Source: Acidobacteriota bacterium
GTDB lineage: Bacteria > Acidobacteriota > Blastocatellia > Pyrinomonadales > Pyrinomonadaceae
NCBI GenBank assembly: GCA_016700175.1
Contig: CP065003.1
Location: 3,172,001 to 3,236,000, forward strand
Reading direction: 5' to 3'
Length of the DNA: 64,000 bases
The notes beneath the pieces are model-generated. The model was not told where the DNA came from. It did no database searches and saw nothing but the letters and a program-made list of their open reading frames with translations. The position numbers and the translations under genes were made by a program. This document shows, one piece after another, positions 30,266 to 37,913 of the stretch (the first letter of the stretch is position 1; each line of letters starts with the position of its first letter).

Positions 30266-31251
30266 TCTTCCTCGCTCTCGTGCTCGGCAAGGAACCTCTC
30301 CGCATCGATCGCCGCCATACAGCCGGTTCCGGCCGCGGTAACCGCCTGCCGGTAATAGCTGTCCTGCGCGTCTCCTGAAGCGAACACGCCTTCGATGTTG
30401 GTCTTCATCGACGAGCCCTCGGTCTTGATGTAACCGACGTCGTCCATCTCCAGCCAGTCCTTGAACAGATCGGTGTTCGGTTTGTGGCCGATCGCGACAA
30501 ACACTCCGCCGGTCGGAAACACCGACTCTTCTCCCGATACATTGTTATATAGGCGGACTGCAGTGACGCCTTCGTCCTGGGTGCCGAGGATCTCCCTGAC
30601 CTCTGTGTTCCAAAGCACTTCTATCTTCGGGTCCTTTAGCGCGCGGTCCTGCATAATCGCCGAAGCCCGGAACTCGTCGCGCCGGTGGATTATGGAAACC
30701 TTCGAGGCAAATCGGGTCAGGAACGTAGCTTCTTCCATCGCCGTGTCGCCGCCGCCGACTACGACGACGGGCTTTCCGCGGAAGAAGAACCCGTCGCAGG
30801 TCGCGCAAGCGGATACGCCGTTGCCTCCGAGCCCGTTCGGGACGGGGTCCTCGCCCGGGATGCCGAGCCACTTTGCCGAGGCGCCTGTGGCGATGATCAA
30901 AGTGTCCGCCTTGATCACGGTCGTGATGTCTTCCGCGTCCTCGCTCGTCTTTCCGTCGAGAGTGAACGGGCGCTCGGAAAGGTCGACACGGTCGATCCAG
31001 GTTTGCAGGAATTCCGTTCCGAACCTCGCCGCCTGCCCGCGGAACTCTTCCATCAGCGCCGGGCCCATTATTCCGTCGGCGAAGCCCGGGTAATTCTCGA
31101 CGTCGGTCGTGATGGTCAGCTGGCCGCCGGGCTGCGGGCCTTCGATGACGACGGGATCCAGTTGAGCGCGCGCCGCGTAGATGGCGGCGGTAAGTCCGGC
31201 CGGCCCGGAGCCCAGGATCACTACTTTCTTTCGGATCTCTTCTTGCGACAT
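30235..31251 (-). CDS. trxB: Thioredoxin reductase (NADPH)
   Basis: A 338-residue protein from ATG 31251; an upstream in-frame GTG at 31269 is less likely. GSGPAGLTAAIYAARA is the FAD site, CATCDGFF the redox-active CxxC, GGGDTAMEEA the NADPH-binding loop, and GVFASGDAQD the C-terminal FAD motif. It reduces thioredoxin with NADPH in the cytoplasm. The last residues (EAVSSER) and the stop are encoded by the GTGAGC repeat word, so the tail appears to be repeat-derived. The catalytic body is complete. Confidence 0.95.
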   Translation of the reverse strand: MSQEEIRKKVVILGSGPAGLTAAIYAARAQLDPVVIEGPQPGGQLTITTDVENYPGFADGIMGPALMEEFRGQAARFGTEFLQTWIDRVDLSERPFTLDGKTSEDAEDITTVIKADTLIIATGASAKWLGIPGEDPVPNGLGGNGVSACATCDGFFFRGKPVVVVGGGDTAMEEATFLTRFASKVSIIHRRDEFRASAIMQDRALKDPKIEVLWNTEVREILGTQDEGVTAVRLYNNVSGEESVFPTGGVFVAIGHKPNTDLFKDWLEMDDVGYIKTEGSSMKTNIEGVFASGDAQDSYYRQAVTAAGTGCMAAIDAERFLAEHESEEETAEAVSSER

Positions 31252-31349
31252 AAACAATTCCCGCCCCATAAAACGGCCCTGACCGGGTTATTTATTCCCG
31301 AAAGACCGCTGGTTGTGAAAGAAAACAGTATAAACGGCGCGGAAAAGGA

Positions 31350-31797
31350 ACGCACGTGAACTGTCCGACAACTGTCCGATAAGCTTTAGCTTGTCGCCCG
31401 CGCGGAACGCACGCGAGCTGTCCGATAAGCTTCAGTTTGTCGCCCGCACGGAGCGCACGCGTCCGGTATCCGGAGTCGCGAAGCGACGGCCTGCGTTTAG
31501 CCGTGGGCAAGGCCGCAGGCCGCAGCCCACGGAAGATCGATGGAACGAACACACATCGCGTAGCGATTGTGTGAACTGTCCGATAAGCTTCAGCTTGTCG
31601 CCCGCAGGGAGCGCACGCGTCCCGCGTGCATTGAGCGCAGAGCGCGAAATCGGTACCCGGAGCGCAAGCGACGGCCTGCGTCTATCCGTGGGCAAGGCCG
31701 CAGGCCGCAGCCCACGAAAGATCGATGGAACGAACGCACATCGCGTAGCGATTGTGTGAACATTCGTCTCCTGTCTCCTGACTTCTGACTTCTGACT
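31350..31797. repeat. Duplicated block of TCCGATAAGCTTCAGCTTGT and GCCGTGGG words
   Basis: The order CTGTCCGATAAGCTTCAG..TTGTCGCCCGC, AAGCGACGGCCTGCGT, GCCGTGGGCAAGGCCGCAGG..CCCACGG, GATCGATGGAACGAAC, ACACATCGCGTAGCGATTGT appears twice (about 31413-31575 and 31576-31758), then CTCCTGACTTCTGACTTCTG. No gene is visible in the 31252-31859 gap. Confidence 0.87.
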
Positions 31798-31859
31798 CCC
31801 ACCCTCTTATATGCTAAACTTGACTCCAATCTACACAGAGTTCGAGTCGCTTTCCCCAT

Positions 31860-32243
31860 ATGTCGACCACGATGCAGCCTCAATTCGAAGAAAAGCGCTT
31901 TGCTTTGCGCATGGGCCTGCGCCTGCCGATCGTGGTGTCCGGCCGTTCGGAGGACGGAGCCACCTGGAGCGAACCCACCGAGACCGACAACATCTCGACG
32001 ACCGGGGCTCTCTTTCACATTAATCAAGAGATCAGGACGGATGAAAGCCTCTATATAAGGTCTCACAGGCCGGACGGCGTCCCCGTCGAAGTGAAAGCGC
32101 TTGTCATCCGCACGTCGCCTTCCGTCCACGGCACCACGCGCGTCGGAGTGGAGATCACGGAACCGAAGGAAAGCTGGCTCCGCCTGTTCGTCTCGTGGGT
32201 CGCCGACGACCAGGCGGACGACGAGCAAGATGACGACGATTAG
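31860..32243 (+). CDS. PilZ-domain-like protein
   Basis: A 127-residue protein. KRFALRMGLRLPIVVSGR, then DNISTTGALFHINQEI and a C-terminal HGTTRVGVEI match the PilZ beta-barrel (N-terminal basic segment, then a DxSxxG-like NISTTG). PilZ domains usually bind cyclic di-GMP, but the classical RxxxR is incomplete here (KRFALR), so binding is uncertain. The tail is acidic. The start ATG 31860 gives the family's usual N-terminus. An AAGTAAA inverted repeat begins after its stop. Confidence 0.75.
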   Translation: MSTTMQPQFEEKRFALRMGLRLPIVVSGRSEDGATWSEPTETDNISTTGALFHINQEIRTDESLYIRSHRPDGVPVEVKALVIRTSPSVHGTTRVGVEITEPKESWLRLFVSWVADDQADDEQDDDD

Positions 32244-32244
32244 A

Positions 32245-32347
32245 CGAAGTAAAAAGTAAAAGGTAGAAAGTAAAAAAGCTGATTGTCGTACTCGCATTTT
32301 TTCTTTCTACCTTTTACTTTTTACTTTCTCCCTTTTACTTCTTACCT
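32245..32347. repeat. Inverted AAGTAAA word pair, short core
   Basis: The left arm 32245-32280 (AAGTAAAAAGTAAAAGGTAG) and right arm 32297-32347 (CTTTCTACCTTTTACTTTTT) are reverse complements around about 16 bases. The right arm runs to within eight bases of the next start codon, so the element fills the whole gap. Confidence 0.9.
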
Positions 32348-32354
32348 TAAAGGA

Positions 32355-33134
32355 ATGGAATTCCAGACCATCACCCTAGAACGCCGAGGCCGCGTCGCGG
32401 TCATCACCATCAACCGCCCGGAGAAACTGAACGCGCTGAACACCCAGGTGCACACCGAAGCCATCGCCGCTCTCGACGAACTGCGCGACGACGCGGAAGT
32501 CGGCTGCGTAGTGATCACGGGCGCCGGCGAGAAAGCGTTTGTCGCGGGCGCAGACATTTCGGAGTTCGCCGGCAAGACGGCCGTGACCCAGCGGGCGGTT
32601 TTTCAGGAGCGGACACTCTTCAATTCTGTCGACCAGTTCCCGAAGCCTGTCATCGCGATGATCAACGGATTCGCGCTCGGCGGCGGATGCGAACTGGCAT
32701 TGGCGTGCGACATACGAGTCGCTTCCGAGAATGCGAAGTTTTCTCAGCCGGAGATCAACCTCGGGATAATGTGCGGCGGAGGCGGGACTCAAAGGCTGAC
32801 CCGCCTGATCGGCGAGGGCCGCGCGATGGAGATGTGCCTGACCGGAGACATGATCGACGCCGCGACCGCCGAGCGGTTCGGCCTCGTGAATCACGTTTGG
32901 CCGGCGGAAGAGCTGGAAGAGAAGACGATGGATCTGGCGGAGAAGATCGCGTCGAAGGCCCCGGTCGCCCTCCAGATGACAAAGGAGGCGGTGAAATTCG
33001 CGTCGCGGTCTAACCTCGACGAAGGATTGAGAAGGGAGATCGACCTGTTCGCGATCTGCTTCTCGACGGAAGACAAGGAAGAAGGCGTCTCCGCGTTTCT
33101 GGAGAAGAGGAAACCGGAATTCAAAGGCCAATAG
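32355..33134 (+). CDS. Enoyl-CoA hydratase/isomerase family protein
   Basis: A 259-residue crotonase-fold protein from ATG 32355. NRPEKLNALN, KAFVAGADISEF and GFALGGGCELALACDIRVAS form the CoA site and oxyanion hole. Glu in GGCEL and Glu in QPEINLG are the two catalytic acids of enoyl-CoA hydratase. The following loop reads MCGGGGTQR where most hydratases have IPGAGGTQR. The likely role is hydration of trans-2-enoyl-CoA in beta-oxidation. It stands alone with no other fatty acid genes nearby. Confidence 0.9.
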   Translation: MEFQTITLERRGRVAVITINRPEKLNALNTQVHTEAIAALDELRDDAEVGCVVITGAGEKAFVAGADISEFAGKTAVTQRAVFQERTLFNSVDQFPKPVIAMINGFALGGGCELALACDIRVASENAKFSQPEINLGIMCGGGGTQRLTRLIGEGRAMEMCLTGDMIDAATAERFGLVNHVWPAEELEEKTMDLAEKIASKAPVALQMTKEAVKFASRSNLDEGLRREIDLFAICFSTEDKEEGVSAFLEKRKPEFKGQ

Positions 33135-33296
33135 AAAGTAAAAGGTAAAAAGTAAAAAGGCAAAAAGCCGGCGATTCGGTATGGACACCGATCGATCGGA
33201 AGAAGGCGATTCGGTTGACGAACGGCTTCAAATTGTCTAGTTTAATCGTTCGGGCAGAATCTGATTTTTGCCTTTTTACTTTGCACTTTTGACTTG
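33135..33296. repeat. Inverted AAGTAAA word pair around the tRNA promoter
   Basis: The left arm 33135-33168 (AAAGTAAAAGGTAAAAAGTA) starts at the enoyl-CoA hydratase stop. The right arm 33265-33296 (GCCTTTTTACTTTGCACTTT) ends six bases before the tRNA. The core of about 96 bases contains the tRNA promoter candidate. Confidence 0.87.
33215..33243 (+). promoter_or_regulatory. Candidate promoter of tRNA-Ala
   Basis: TTGACG (33215-33220), a 17-base spacer and TAGTTT (33238-33243), about 59 bases upstream of the mature tRNA, lie inside the core of the inverted word repeat. Confidence 0.45.
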
Positions 33297-33301
33297 TTTT
33301 C

Positions 33302-33377
33302 GGGGCCGTAGCTCAGCTGGGAGAGCGTATGACTGGCAGTCATAAGGTCAGGGGTTCGATCCCCCTCGGCTCCACCA
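33302..33377 (+). tRNA. tRNA-Ala (anticodon GGC), CCA encoded
   Basis: A 76-base cloverleaf. Acceptor GGGGCCG pairs with CGGCTCC (one G-T), D arm GCTC..GAGC, anticodon stem TATGA/TCATA with loop CTGGCAG giving anticodon GGC, variable loop AGGTC, T arm with TTCGATC loop, and 3' ACCA in the DNA. It reads GCC/GCU alanine codons. The accessory island begins right after it, and part of its 3' end recurs at 61695-61725. Confidence 0.97.
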
Positions 33378-33573
33378 ATCTTTTCAATAACTTAGGGGTA
33401 TCTCACCTGCCTCGAAAAACCCACTGTAGTAAAAATTGTAGTAAGTAGAAACACGCGAAGATCGCGGAAACTGGTCCCATGAGCTAGACAGGTCACGGCC
33501 GGCGAAACTCAAACGCCAGACTGAGGTGGAATATCTAATTTCGAACTGTACACTCAGTTAGGAAGTTTCCGCG
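33378..33573. other. tRNA-proximal island junction
   Basis: This has no gene. It contains TGTAGTAAAAATTGTAGTAAG at 33425-33445, which recurs with two differences at 49819-49839, a pattern like the short repeats beside tRNA integration sites. From here the text looks more AT-rich and codon use changes. Confidence 0.45.
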
Positions 33574-34326
33574 ATGATTAAACCCGATTCTATTCTTCGA
33601 CGTCTTCCTTCGGGGCTTGACCGGAAACAGGCACTCTTCATTGACGGGATTCGCCATTCTGGGGAGATTGCGAGTTTTGCCTATGAAAGATTAAAGCGAG
33701 TACTGACGCAAATCGCATCTGAGGAAACTCCACAGAGCGAAAGAGGGGCGCTTTTTACGCCAGCGTTTCTGGACGCATGGGCAGTGGTAGATGCGATCGA
33801 CCGGTTCCGCGGGCTCTATAAGCTTTTCCCGGGAGCGCAATTGAAGGAGGGGGATAAATCCGACGAAAAAGCCCGCGATACGCTTCAAAAGATCCGTGAT
33901 GTCCGTAACGTGACCGACCACATGGCGCAGCTCATGGATCATATTCTTTCAAGGAAGTCTGCTGCGTTGGGAATGCTATCGTGGTGCACCATGGTTTCTG
34001 TTGAACAAGGCAGGTGCTTATCATGTTCAATCATCCCGGGGACGTTAGGTCGTCAGTCTGCACCAACCGTTAATCCTGCGGGAAGAGATATTGAGTTGCC
34101 AACCGGTTTGATTTCGCTCTCCGCCGGTGAGCACTCTGCAGATCTTTCGGACGCGATGAGTGTGATGACGAGTAGGGTGAAAGATATAGAGACGCAGATT
34201 GAAAAGTTTGTTAATGAGCACAAACTGGATGAAAATCAGGCGGGCGCTGATCTGTTTATCAGTTTGTTGATTTCTTTCGATACGAGTTCCGAAGCCAAAC
34301 CCCGACAGGATCACACAGATGCTTGA
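33574..34326 (+). CDS. Hypothetical helical protein with HEPN-type RNxxxH motif
   Basis: A 250-residue protein from ATG 33574 with a weak AGGAAG upstream. No family was recognised with certainty. The sequence is mostly alpha-helical, and VRNVTDH (110-116) fits the RN-x3-H active-site motif of HEPN ribonucleases at the start of a long helix, as in that fold. An upstream region (FLDAWAVVDAIDRFRGLYKL) could form the partner helix. The C-terminal part (from about 180) includes VMTSRVKDIETQIEKFV. It is the first gene after the tRNA and faces a TIR gene, so an abortive-infection or sensing role is possible, but this is inference. Confidence 0.65.
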   Translation: MIKPDSILRRLPSGLDRKQALFIDGIRHSGEIASFAYERLKRVLTQIASEETPQSERGALFTPAFLDAWAVVDAIDRFRGLYKLFPGAQLKEGDKSDEKARDTLQKIRDVRNVTDHMAQLMDHILSRKSAALGMLSWCTMVSVEQGRCLSCSIIPGTLGRQSAPTVNPAGRDIELPTGLISLSAGEHSADLSDAMSVMTSRVKDIETQIEKFVNEHKLDENQAGADLFISLLISFDTSSEAKPRQDHTDA

Positions 34327-34356
34327 TTAAGCACACTTCCACATCCAGTAACAAAT

Positions 34357-34470
34357 TGACCTGCCTTAAGTAACTGATCCAGTTTGATGGTTAGTTTACC
34401 CCGCTTTCTTAAGGTCGGGCATTTCTTCTTTGGGGATCACGCATTCGGAAGCAGGGGCGATGGATGATAA
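34357..34470. mobile_element. MITE-like element, left end only
   Basis: Starts TGACCTGCCTTAAGTAACTG at 34357 and continues through the ATCCAGTTTGATGGTTAG and GGTCGGGCATTTCTTCTTTG parts of the island repeat, then jumps to the GCAGGGGCGATGGAT segment and stops. It is an internally deleted and truncated copy. Confidence 0.75.
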
Positions 34471-34476
34471 TCCGAA

Positions 34477-35382
34477 TCAGGTCTTGTCTTGTGAACCGTT
34501 ATCCAGAACGTCAGAAATAGTCACCCTTGGCATTGATTCTTTAGCCGCTTCTAAAACTATTTCAAGTAGCTCTTCATCAAGTAATCCAGCACCGACCATA
34601 GATACAACTCCTTCAGCACCTCCAGACGTAAGTCTAAGTAAGGTGCCAAGAGCAGTTCGCCTATCTTCAGTGTCCGGTACCTTCTCGCACACATTTCCAA
34701 AAGCCGAAACAACCCTCTCCCAAACTTCAACTTCAACGTGAGGCTCTAAGTCCCTCTGAAAATTCTCAATAGTTTCCTCTAGCGAAATTGCAAGGTAGTC
34801 TCGAGTGGCCAACCAAATATTTCTAATCCTTACTAGAAGGGAATCGGGCAAGTCATGATGGCGAATGGGGCCAAGCTTCAATGTTCTGATATCTACAACT
34901 TCTTCTTTGATTTTGACGCTACTTGAAGAAAGCAGGTGAAGTTCCGAGAGGTTGTCATAGAGCTGTGGTCTTACGATTTGAAGTATTCTAAGTGCACATT
35001 TTTCAATCTCGTTTTCATCAGCGTTTATCGCGAAAATATCGGCCAGTGCCGGGTTGAGGCTTTTTACTTCCTCTCTACTCACTCCTAACCAAATCGGTAA
35101 CAGCAAAATGCCATCTTCGACGAAGCGATTCACGAGACCGCTCATTTCATAACTCGTCCACGGCTTCCCTATGAATGATGGGCTTAATACGAGAGCTCCG
35201 CATCTGCTTTTTGCTAAGCCTTCTGCGATAGCCTCAGATAGCCGCATTCCGGGCCGAAGCTGAAATCGGTCAAACCAAACGCGCACGGCTAACTCAGATA
35301 ATCGTGATGCGAGCGGCTCAACGAATCTTTCTTTGTCCTCACTTGCGTGAGATATAAACAAATCCCATTTGGGTTCATCCAT
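34477..35382 (-). CDS. TIR-domain protein
   Basis: A 301-residue protein from ATG 35382, chosen because GGAGGAG sits nine bases upstream; the frame extends further. Residues 4-125 are a TIR domain: DLFISHASEDK, VWFDRFQLRPGMRLSEAI, and SPSFIGKPWTSYEM with Glu79 as the likely catalytic NADase residue. The remaining ~175 residues are helical without a recognised domain and may sense the trigger. TIR proteins in bacteria deplete NAD+ or signal with cyclic ADP-ribose in anti-phage defence (Thoeris, CBASS, Pycsar). No partner gene of those systems was recognised beside it. Confidence 0.85.
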   Translation of the reverse strand: MDEPKWDLFISHASEDKERFVEPLASRLSELAVRVWFDRFQLRPGMRLSEAIAEGLAKSRCGALVLSPSFIGKPWTSYEMSGLVNRFVEDGILLLPIWLGVSREEVKSLNPALADIFAINADENEIEKCALRILQIVRPQLYDNLSELHLLSSSSVKIKEEVVDIRTLKLGPIRHHDLPDSLLVRIRNIWLATRDYLAISLEETIENFQRDLEPHVEVEVWERVVSAFGNVCEKVPDTEDRRTALGTLLRLTSGGAEGVVSMVGAGLLDEELLEIVLEAAKESMPRVTISDVLDNGSQDKT

Positions 35383-35617
35383 TGTGGCGACTCCTCCCAT
35401 TTCACTCATGTTATCTACCAACTGAGCATAATCCACTGAGGCTCGAACCTGCCTACGACGAACGTCGAGGTACTTTCTCACTATCCCTTCGACGCTTCAA
35501 GAACCAACTGATTCAAGCTTTGCGATTCTTCTCCTCGTAGTTGCACGTCTACTCGAAGATCTCAAAACAGTTTAGTCTATCTAAGAAACAGTTAGTCGTA
35601 GAAACGATTAGCCTTCC

Positions 35618-35725
35618 CTCTCCCTGATCCACTTCTCGACAGCCGGCGTCAGATGGATCGCGCTTTCCGGCGCAGGGGCGATGGATTGATCGTGGTGGTT
35701 GGTTTGGGAGGTCAGGAGTGCAAAA
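35618..35725. mobile_element. MITE-like element, internal fragment
   Basis: Carries the conserved core CTGATCCACTTCTCGACAGC, GGCGATGGATTGATCGTGG, GGTTTGGGAGGT without terminal repeats. It overlaps neither neighbour gene. Confidence 0.75.
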
Positions 35726-35762
35726 GGGGTTCATTGAGAATCGGACAGGACATTTACTGTAT

Positions 35763-36323
35763 TCAATCCTCGTCATTCTCTCGATGGAGGTTTCCAAAGT
35801 CCGTGTATTCGAGCGGCTGGTCGGCACCGTTTTTGGCCATTATCACGATTTGGGCGCTAATGTTATTGAATCTTTCACGATTTCTTATGATGAATCGTCG
35901 TAAACTAGTAAGTTCCCTGTTGATACAAAGAAACACGGCTACCCTAAAGTTCAATGCTTCGATCATCTCAGTCAACTTGACCAAGTCATTCCGAAAAGGC
36001 TTCCAATAAACTCCCCGTGCTTTTACCTCTACAGCGGCAATCTGAAAGTCTCCAGTCCCGTACTCGTGCAGGATCAAGTCAGGAGACCTGCGTTTTCTCA
36101 ATGGCGCGAGCCCCATTGCTTGAGCTTCATCTCGGCCTAGAACTCGTTTCGTGTTCTCAGTATGGAAAACCAAATTTGCGGGGGCGTTCCTAATCGCCTC
36201 GTCTGTTCGGATCCGTAGCTGGTGATAAAGTTCGTAGCAGAACGTCCTTTCACCCACATAGTATTGTTGTTCTACTTCTCCAATGGCCGCGCGGAAGTGT
36301 TCTAAGAATTCTTCAGGTTCCAT
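35763..36323 (-). CDS. Predicted PD-(D/E)XK nuclease-like protein
   Basis: A 186-residue protein. RRSPDLILHE (79-87) followed by IAAVEVKARG (95-104) gives the PD...(x16)...EVK metal-site pattern of PD-(D/E)XK nucleases (restriction, repair, Holliday junction and Card1-like enzymes). The N-terminus, with a long acidic helix and FCYELYHQLR, resembles uncharacterised restriction-associated proteins. It lies among defence-type genes on the same strand as TIR and the toxin-antitoxin pair. The ribosome binding site is weak. Whether it acts on DNA or RNA is unknown. Confidence 0.65.
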   Translation of the reverse strand: MEPEEFLEHFRAAIGEVEQQYYVGERTFCYELYHQLRIRTDEAIRNAPANLVFHTENTKRVLGRDEAQAMGLAPLRKRRSPDLILHEYGTGDFQIAAVEVKARGVYWKPFRNDLVKLTEMIEALNFRVAVFLCINRELTSLRRFIIRNRERFNNISAQIVIMAKNGADQPLEYTDFGNLHRENDED

Positions 36324-36455
36324 ATCAGGTTCAAAGCTTCACTTCTTTCATTCGATCTGATGGAAACAAATGCATTACGAAATTTTGTTTCCTTTGACTA
36401 CTGGAGTTAGAGGAAATCTCCTAGGTGGTGTGAGTTGTCTCCGCTATCTTGATTC

Positions 36456-36851
36456 CTAAGGGAGATTGTCATATTCAGAATATACAAGTTTCTTCCACCA
36501 AACGGTTTCTCGCGACCCCTTCACATGATTCTTGTTGTAGACCAATAGGACCCGAATTATTTGGCTTGAATAGTCGCAGCAAAGGATCATTCGATTGCCA
36601 CTTTTCTTTGCCGACTTATTATCTTTAGCCATTCGAAAGCTCATTTTGTACAAAACGAGAGTTCCATCCTCGCTGGTCGCAATAGGTGGTGCCAGTTTGC
36701 CAGCCAACGCGTCAGGGTTGAAGCGGGCTAGAATTTGCTCCAAACCCCTCCAAGTTACTTGCCAATCGGCCCGTTTCCTAAAGTCCTTCACGTAATGAGA
36801 AAGGGCAAACTCCTCAAGTATTACCAAAAAGCCACTTGATCTAGAAGACAT
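36456..36851 (-). CDS. Putative toxin partner of the Panacea antitoxin
   Basis: A 131-residue protein whose start overlaps the end of the antitoxin gene by 11 bases, so the pair is translationally coupled (antitoxin first). SGNRMILCCDYSSQIIRVLLVYNKNHVKG near the end resembles the last strands of RelE/HigB-type RNase toxins (GNR...L.vY.K), and W..T..GLEQILARF precedes it. No catalytic set can be assigned with certainty. Panacea antitoxins pair with diverse toxins at this position, which supports the call more than sequence does. Confidence 0.6.
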   Translation of the reverse strand: MSSRSSGFLVILEEFALSHYVKDFRKRADWQVTWRGLEQILARFNPDALAGKLAPPIATSEDGTLVLYKMSFRMAKDNKSAKKSGNRMILCCDYSSQIIRVLLVYNKNHVKGSRETVWWKKLVYSEYDNLP

Positions 36852-37536
36852 GCTCTGGCTCTTCCTGAATTATCAGCTCATAAGGTATGAGTTCGTTCTC
36901 CTGACACAACTTCCACGGCAGCTGATCATGTGTAAAATCGACGATGTCTGAGGTGTTTTTACCTTTCCATTTCTTACAGATTGCTTTCATCAACGCTTGT
37001 TCTTCGTTGCTGAGACCCTTTGTCGGCGGCGTTCTCTCCAACGCGGAAATCATCTGCGCAGTGCCATCAGAGATGCGTATCTGATAGTCATCAACTAATT
37101 CTTCCAGCGCCCGAAAGTACTGGTCTGGGACTGGACCATACTTGTTTCGCCTATAAGTGAGTCCCGACATAGAATCCAGGTGATGGTAATACCAAGTGAA
37201 ATCAGCTAGGTAAAGTAGCTTTGCCAACTTAGTCTTCGTAATCTTCCCGTCACTGTCTGCACCACAACTCAGCATAAAAAGAAGCATCTTCTTGTACTTG
37301 TTTAGAGCAGTTTGATTTTCAGCTTCGACACGGATGTCTTCACGTGTGACTAAAGAGCTGACACTGAGTCCGGTCTTTTCCGCAAGTCGTTCAAGCGATG
37401 AAATAGTAATCTCACCCTTTCCTTTTTCGATTTCCGCATAGGTAGGGCGTGACACGCCGAGGATCTCTGCCATCTGCTCTTGGGTAAATCCCAAGGCAGT
37501 TCTCAGGTCGCGTATTGTCTTGTGGATCATGCTCAT
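36841..37536 (-). CDS. XRE-HTH plus Panacea (DUF4065/SocA-like) antitoxin
   Basis: A 231-residue protein from ATG 37536. Residues 5-62 are an XRE helix-turn-helix (IRDLRTALGFTQEQMAEILGVSRPTYAEIEKGK). Residues about 85-205 carry the Panacea/DUF4065 pattern (KKMLLFMLS..GKITKTKLAKLLYLADF..YHHLDSMSGLTYRRNKYGPVPDQYF), a hyper-promiscuous toxin-neutralising domain. It should both neutralise the downstream product and repress its own promoter. The divergent Ubl operon starts 116 bases away and shares the control region, including two TTGTCAATA direct repeats. Confidence 0.85.
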   Translation of the reverse strand: MSMIHKTIRDLRTALGFTQEQMAEILGVSRPTYAEIEKGKGEITISSLERLAEKTGLSVSSLVTREDIRVEAENQTALNKYKKMLLFMLSCGADSDGKITKTKLAKLLYLADFTWYYHHLDSMSGLTYRRNKYGPVPDQYFRALEELVDDYQIRISDGTAQMISALERTPPTKGLSNEEQALMKAICKKWKGKNTSDIVDFTHDQLPWKLCQENELIPYELIIQEEPEHVF

Positions 37537-37546
37537 ATTTTCATCC

Positions 37547-37567
37547 TTGTCAATAAATTTGTCAATA
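37547..37567. promoter_or_regulatory. Candidate XRE operator: two TTGTCAATA direct repeats
   Basis: TTGTCAATA at 37547-37555 and again at 37559-37567, 12 bases apart. They lie 11 bases upstream of the antitoxin start, where autorepression would act, and may also affect the divergent Ubl promoter. Confidence 0.5.
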
Positions 37568-37591
37568 GGATGTAAAAACATTTGGCATTTG

Positions 37592-37619
37592 TTGCAAGTT
37601 TCCTTAACCTGAATATACC
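37592..37619 (+). promoter_or_regulatory. Candidate promoter of the ubiquitin-like operon
   Basis: TTGCAA (37592-37597), a 16-base spacer and TATACC (37614-37619), then GGAGG at 37642-37646 before ATG 37653. Confidence 0.5.
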
Positions 37620-37652
37620 TCAAAGATGAGGAGCTTGACAGGAGGAATAGAT

Positions 37653-37913
37653 ATGAGTGCAAAGTCAAATGACAAAAAAGTTGTGTCGATTTTCGTCAAC
37701 GGGACTGGATATGAATGGCCAAAAGGCGAAATTACATATACCGAAGTAGTAACGCTCGATGTCCCAGATTATCCGCAGCATCCTGAAATAACCTATTCGG
37801 TAACCTTTAAGCGAGGAAGAGGCAACAAGCCCGAAGGAATTCTCGCTCCAGGTGATTCAGTCAAAGTAAAGGAGGGCACGAGTTTCCGTGTTTCACCAAC
37901 TGGTCAGTCATAA
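37653..37913 (+). CDS. Multiubiquitin-family ubiquitin-like protein (single domain)
   Basis: An 86-residue protein from ATG 37653 behind AGGAGG. VSIFVNGTGYEWPKGEITYTEVVTL, then ITYSVTFKRGRGNKPEGILAPGDSVKVKEGTSF matches the Multi_ubiq (PF14452) beta-grasp fold. Only one domain is present, where other family members have two or more. The C-terminus reads FRVSPTGQS without a Gly-Gly, so it would need trimming or use another terminal residue for activation. It starts a three-gene overlapping operon with an E1-like enzyme and a DUF6527 protein, which points to protein modification, probably in defence. Confidence 0.88.
   Translation: MSAKSNDKKVVSIFVNGTGYEWPKGEITYTEVVTLDVPDYPQHPEITYSVTFKRGRGNKPEGILAPGDSVKVKEGTSFRVSPTGQS

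Noticed and set aside
33378..33573. An integrase gene next to tRNA-Ala
   Set aside because: No tyrosine or serine recombinase frame is present here or elsewhere in the island; only short repeat motifs remain.
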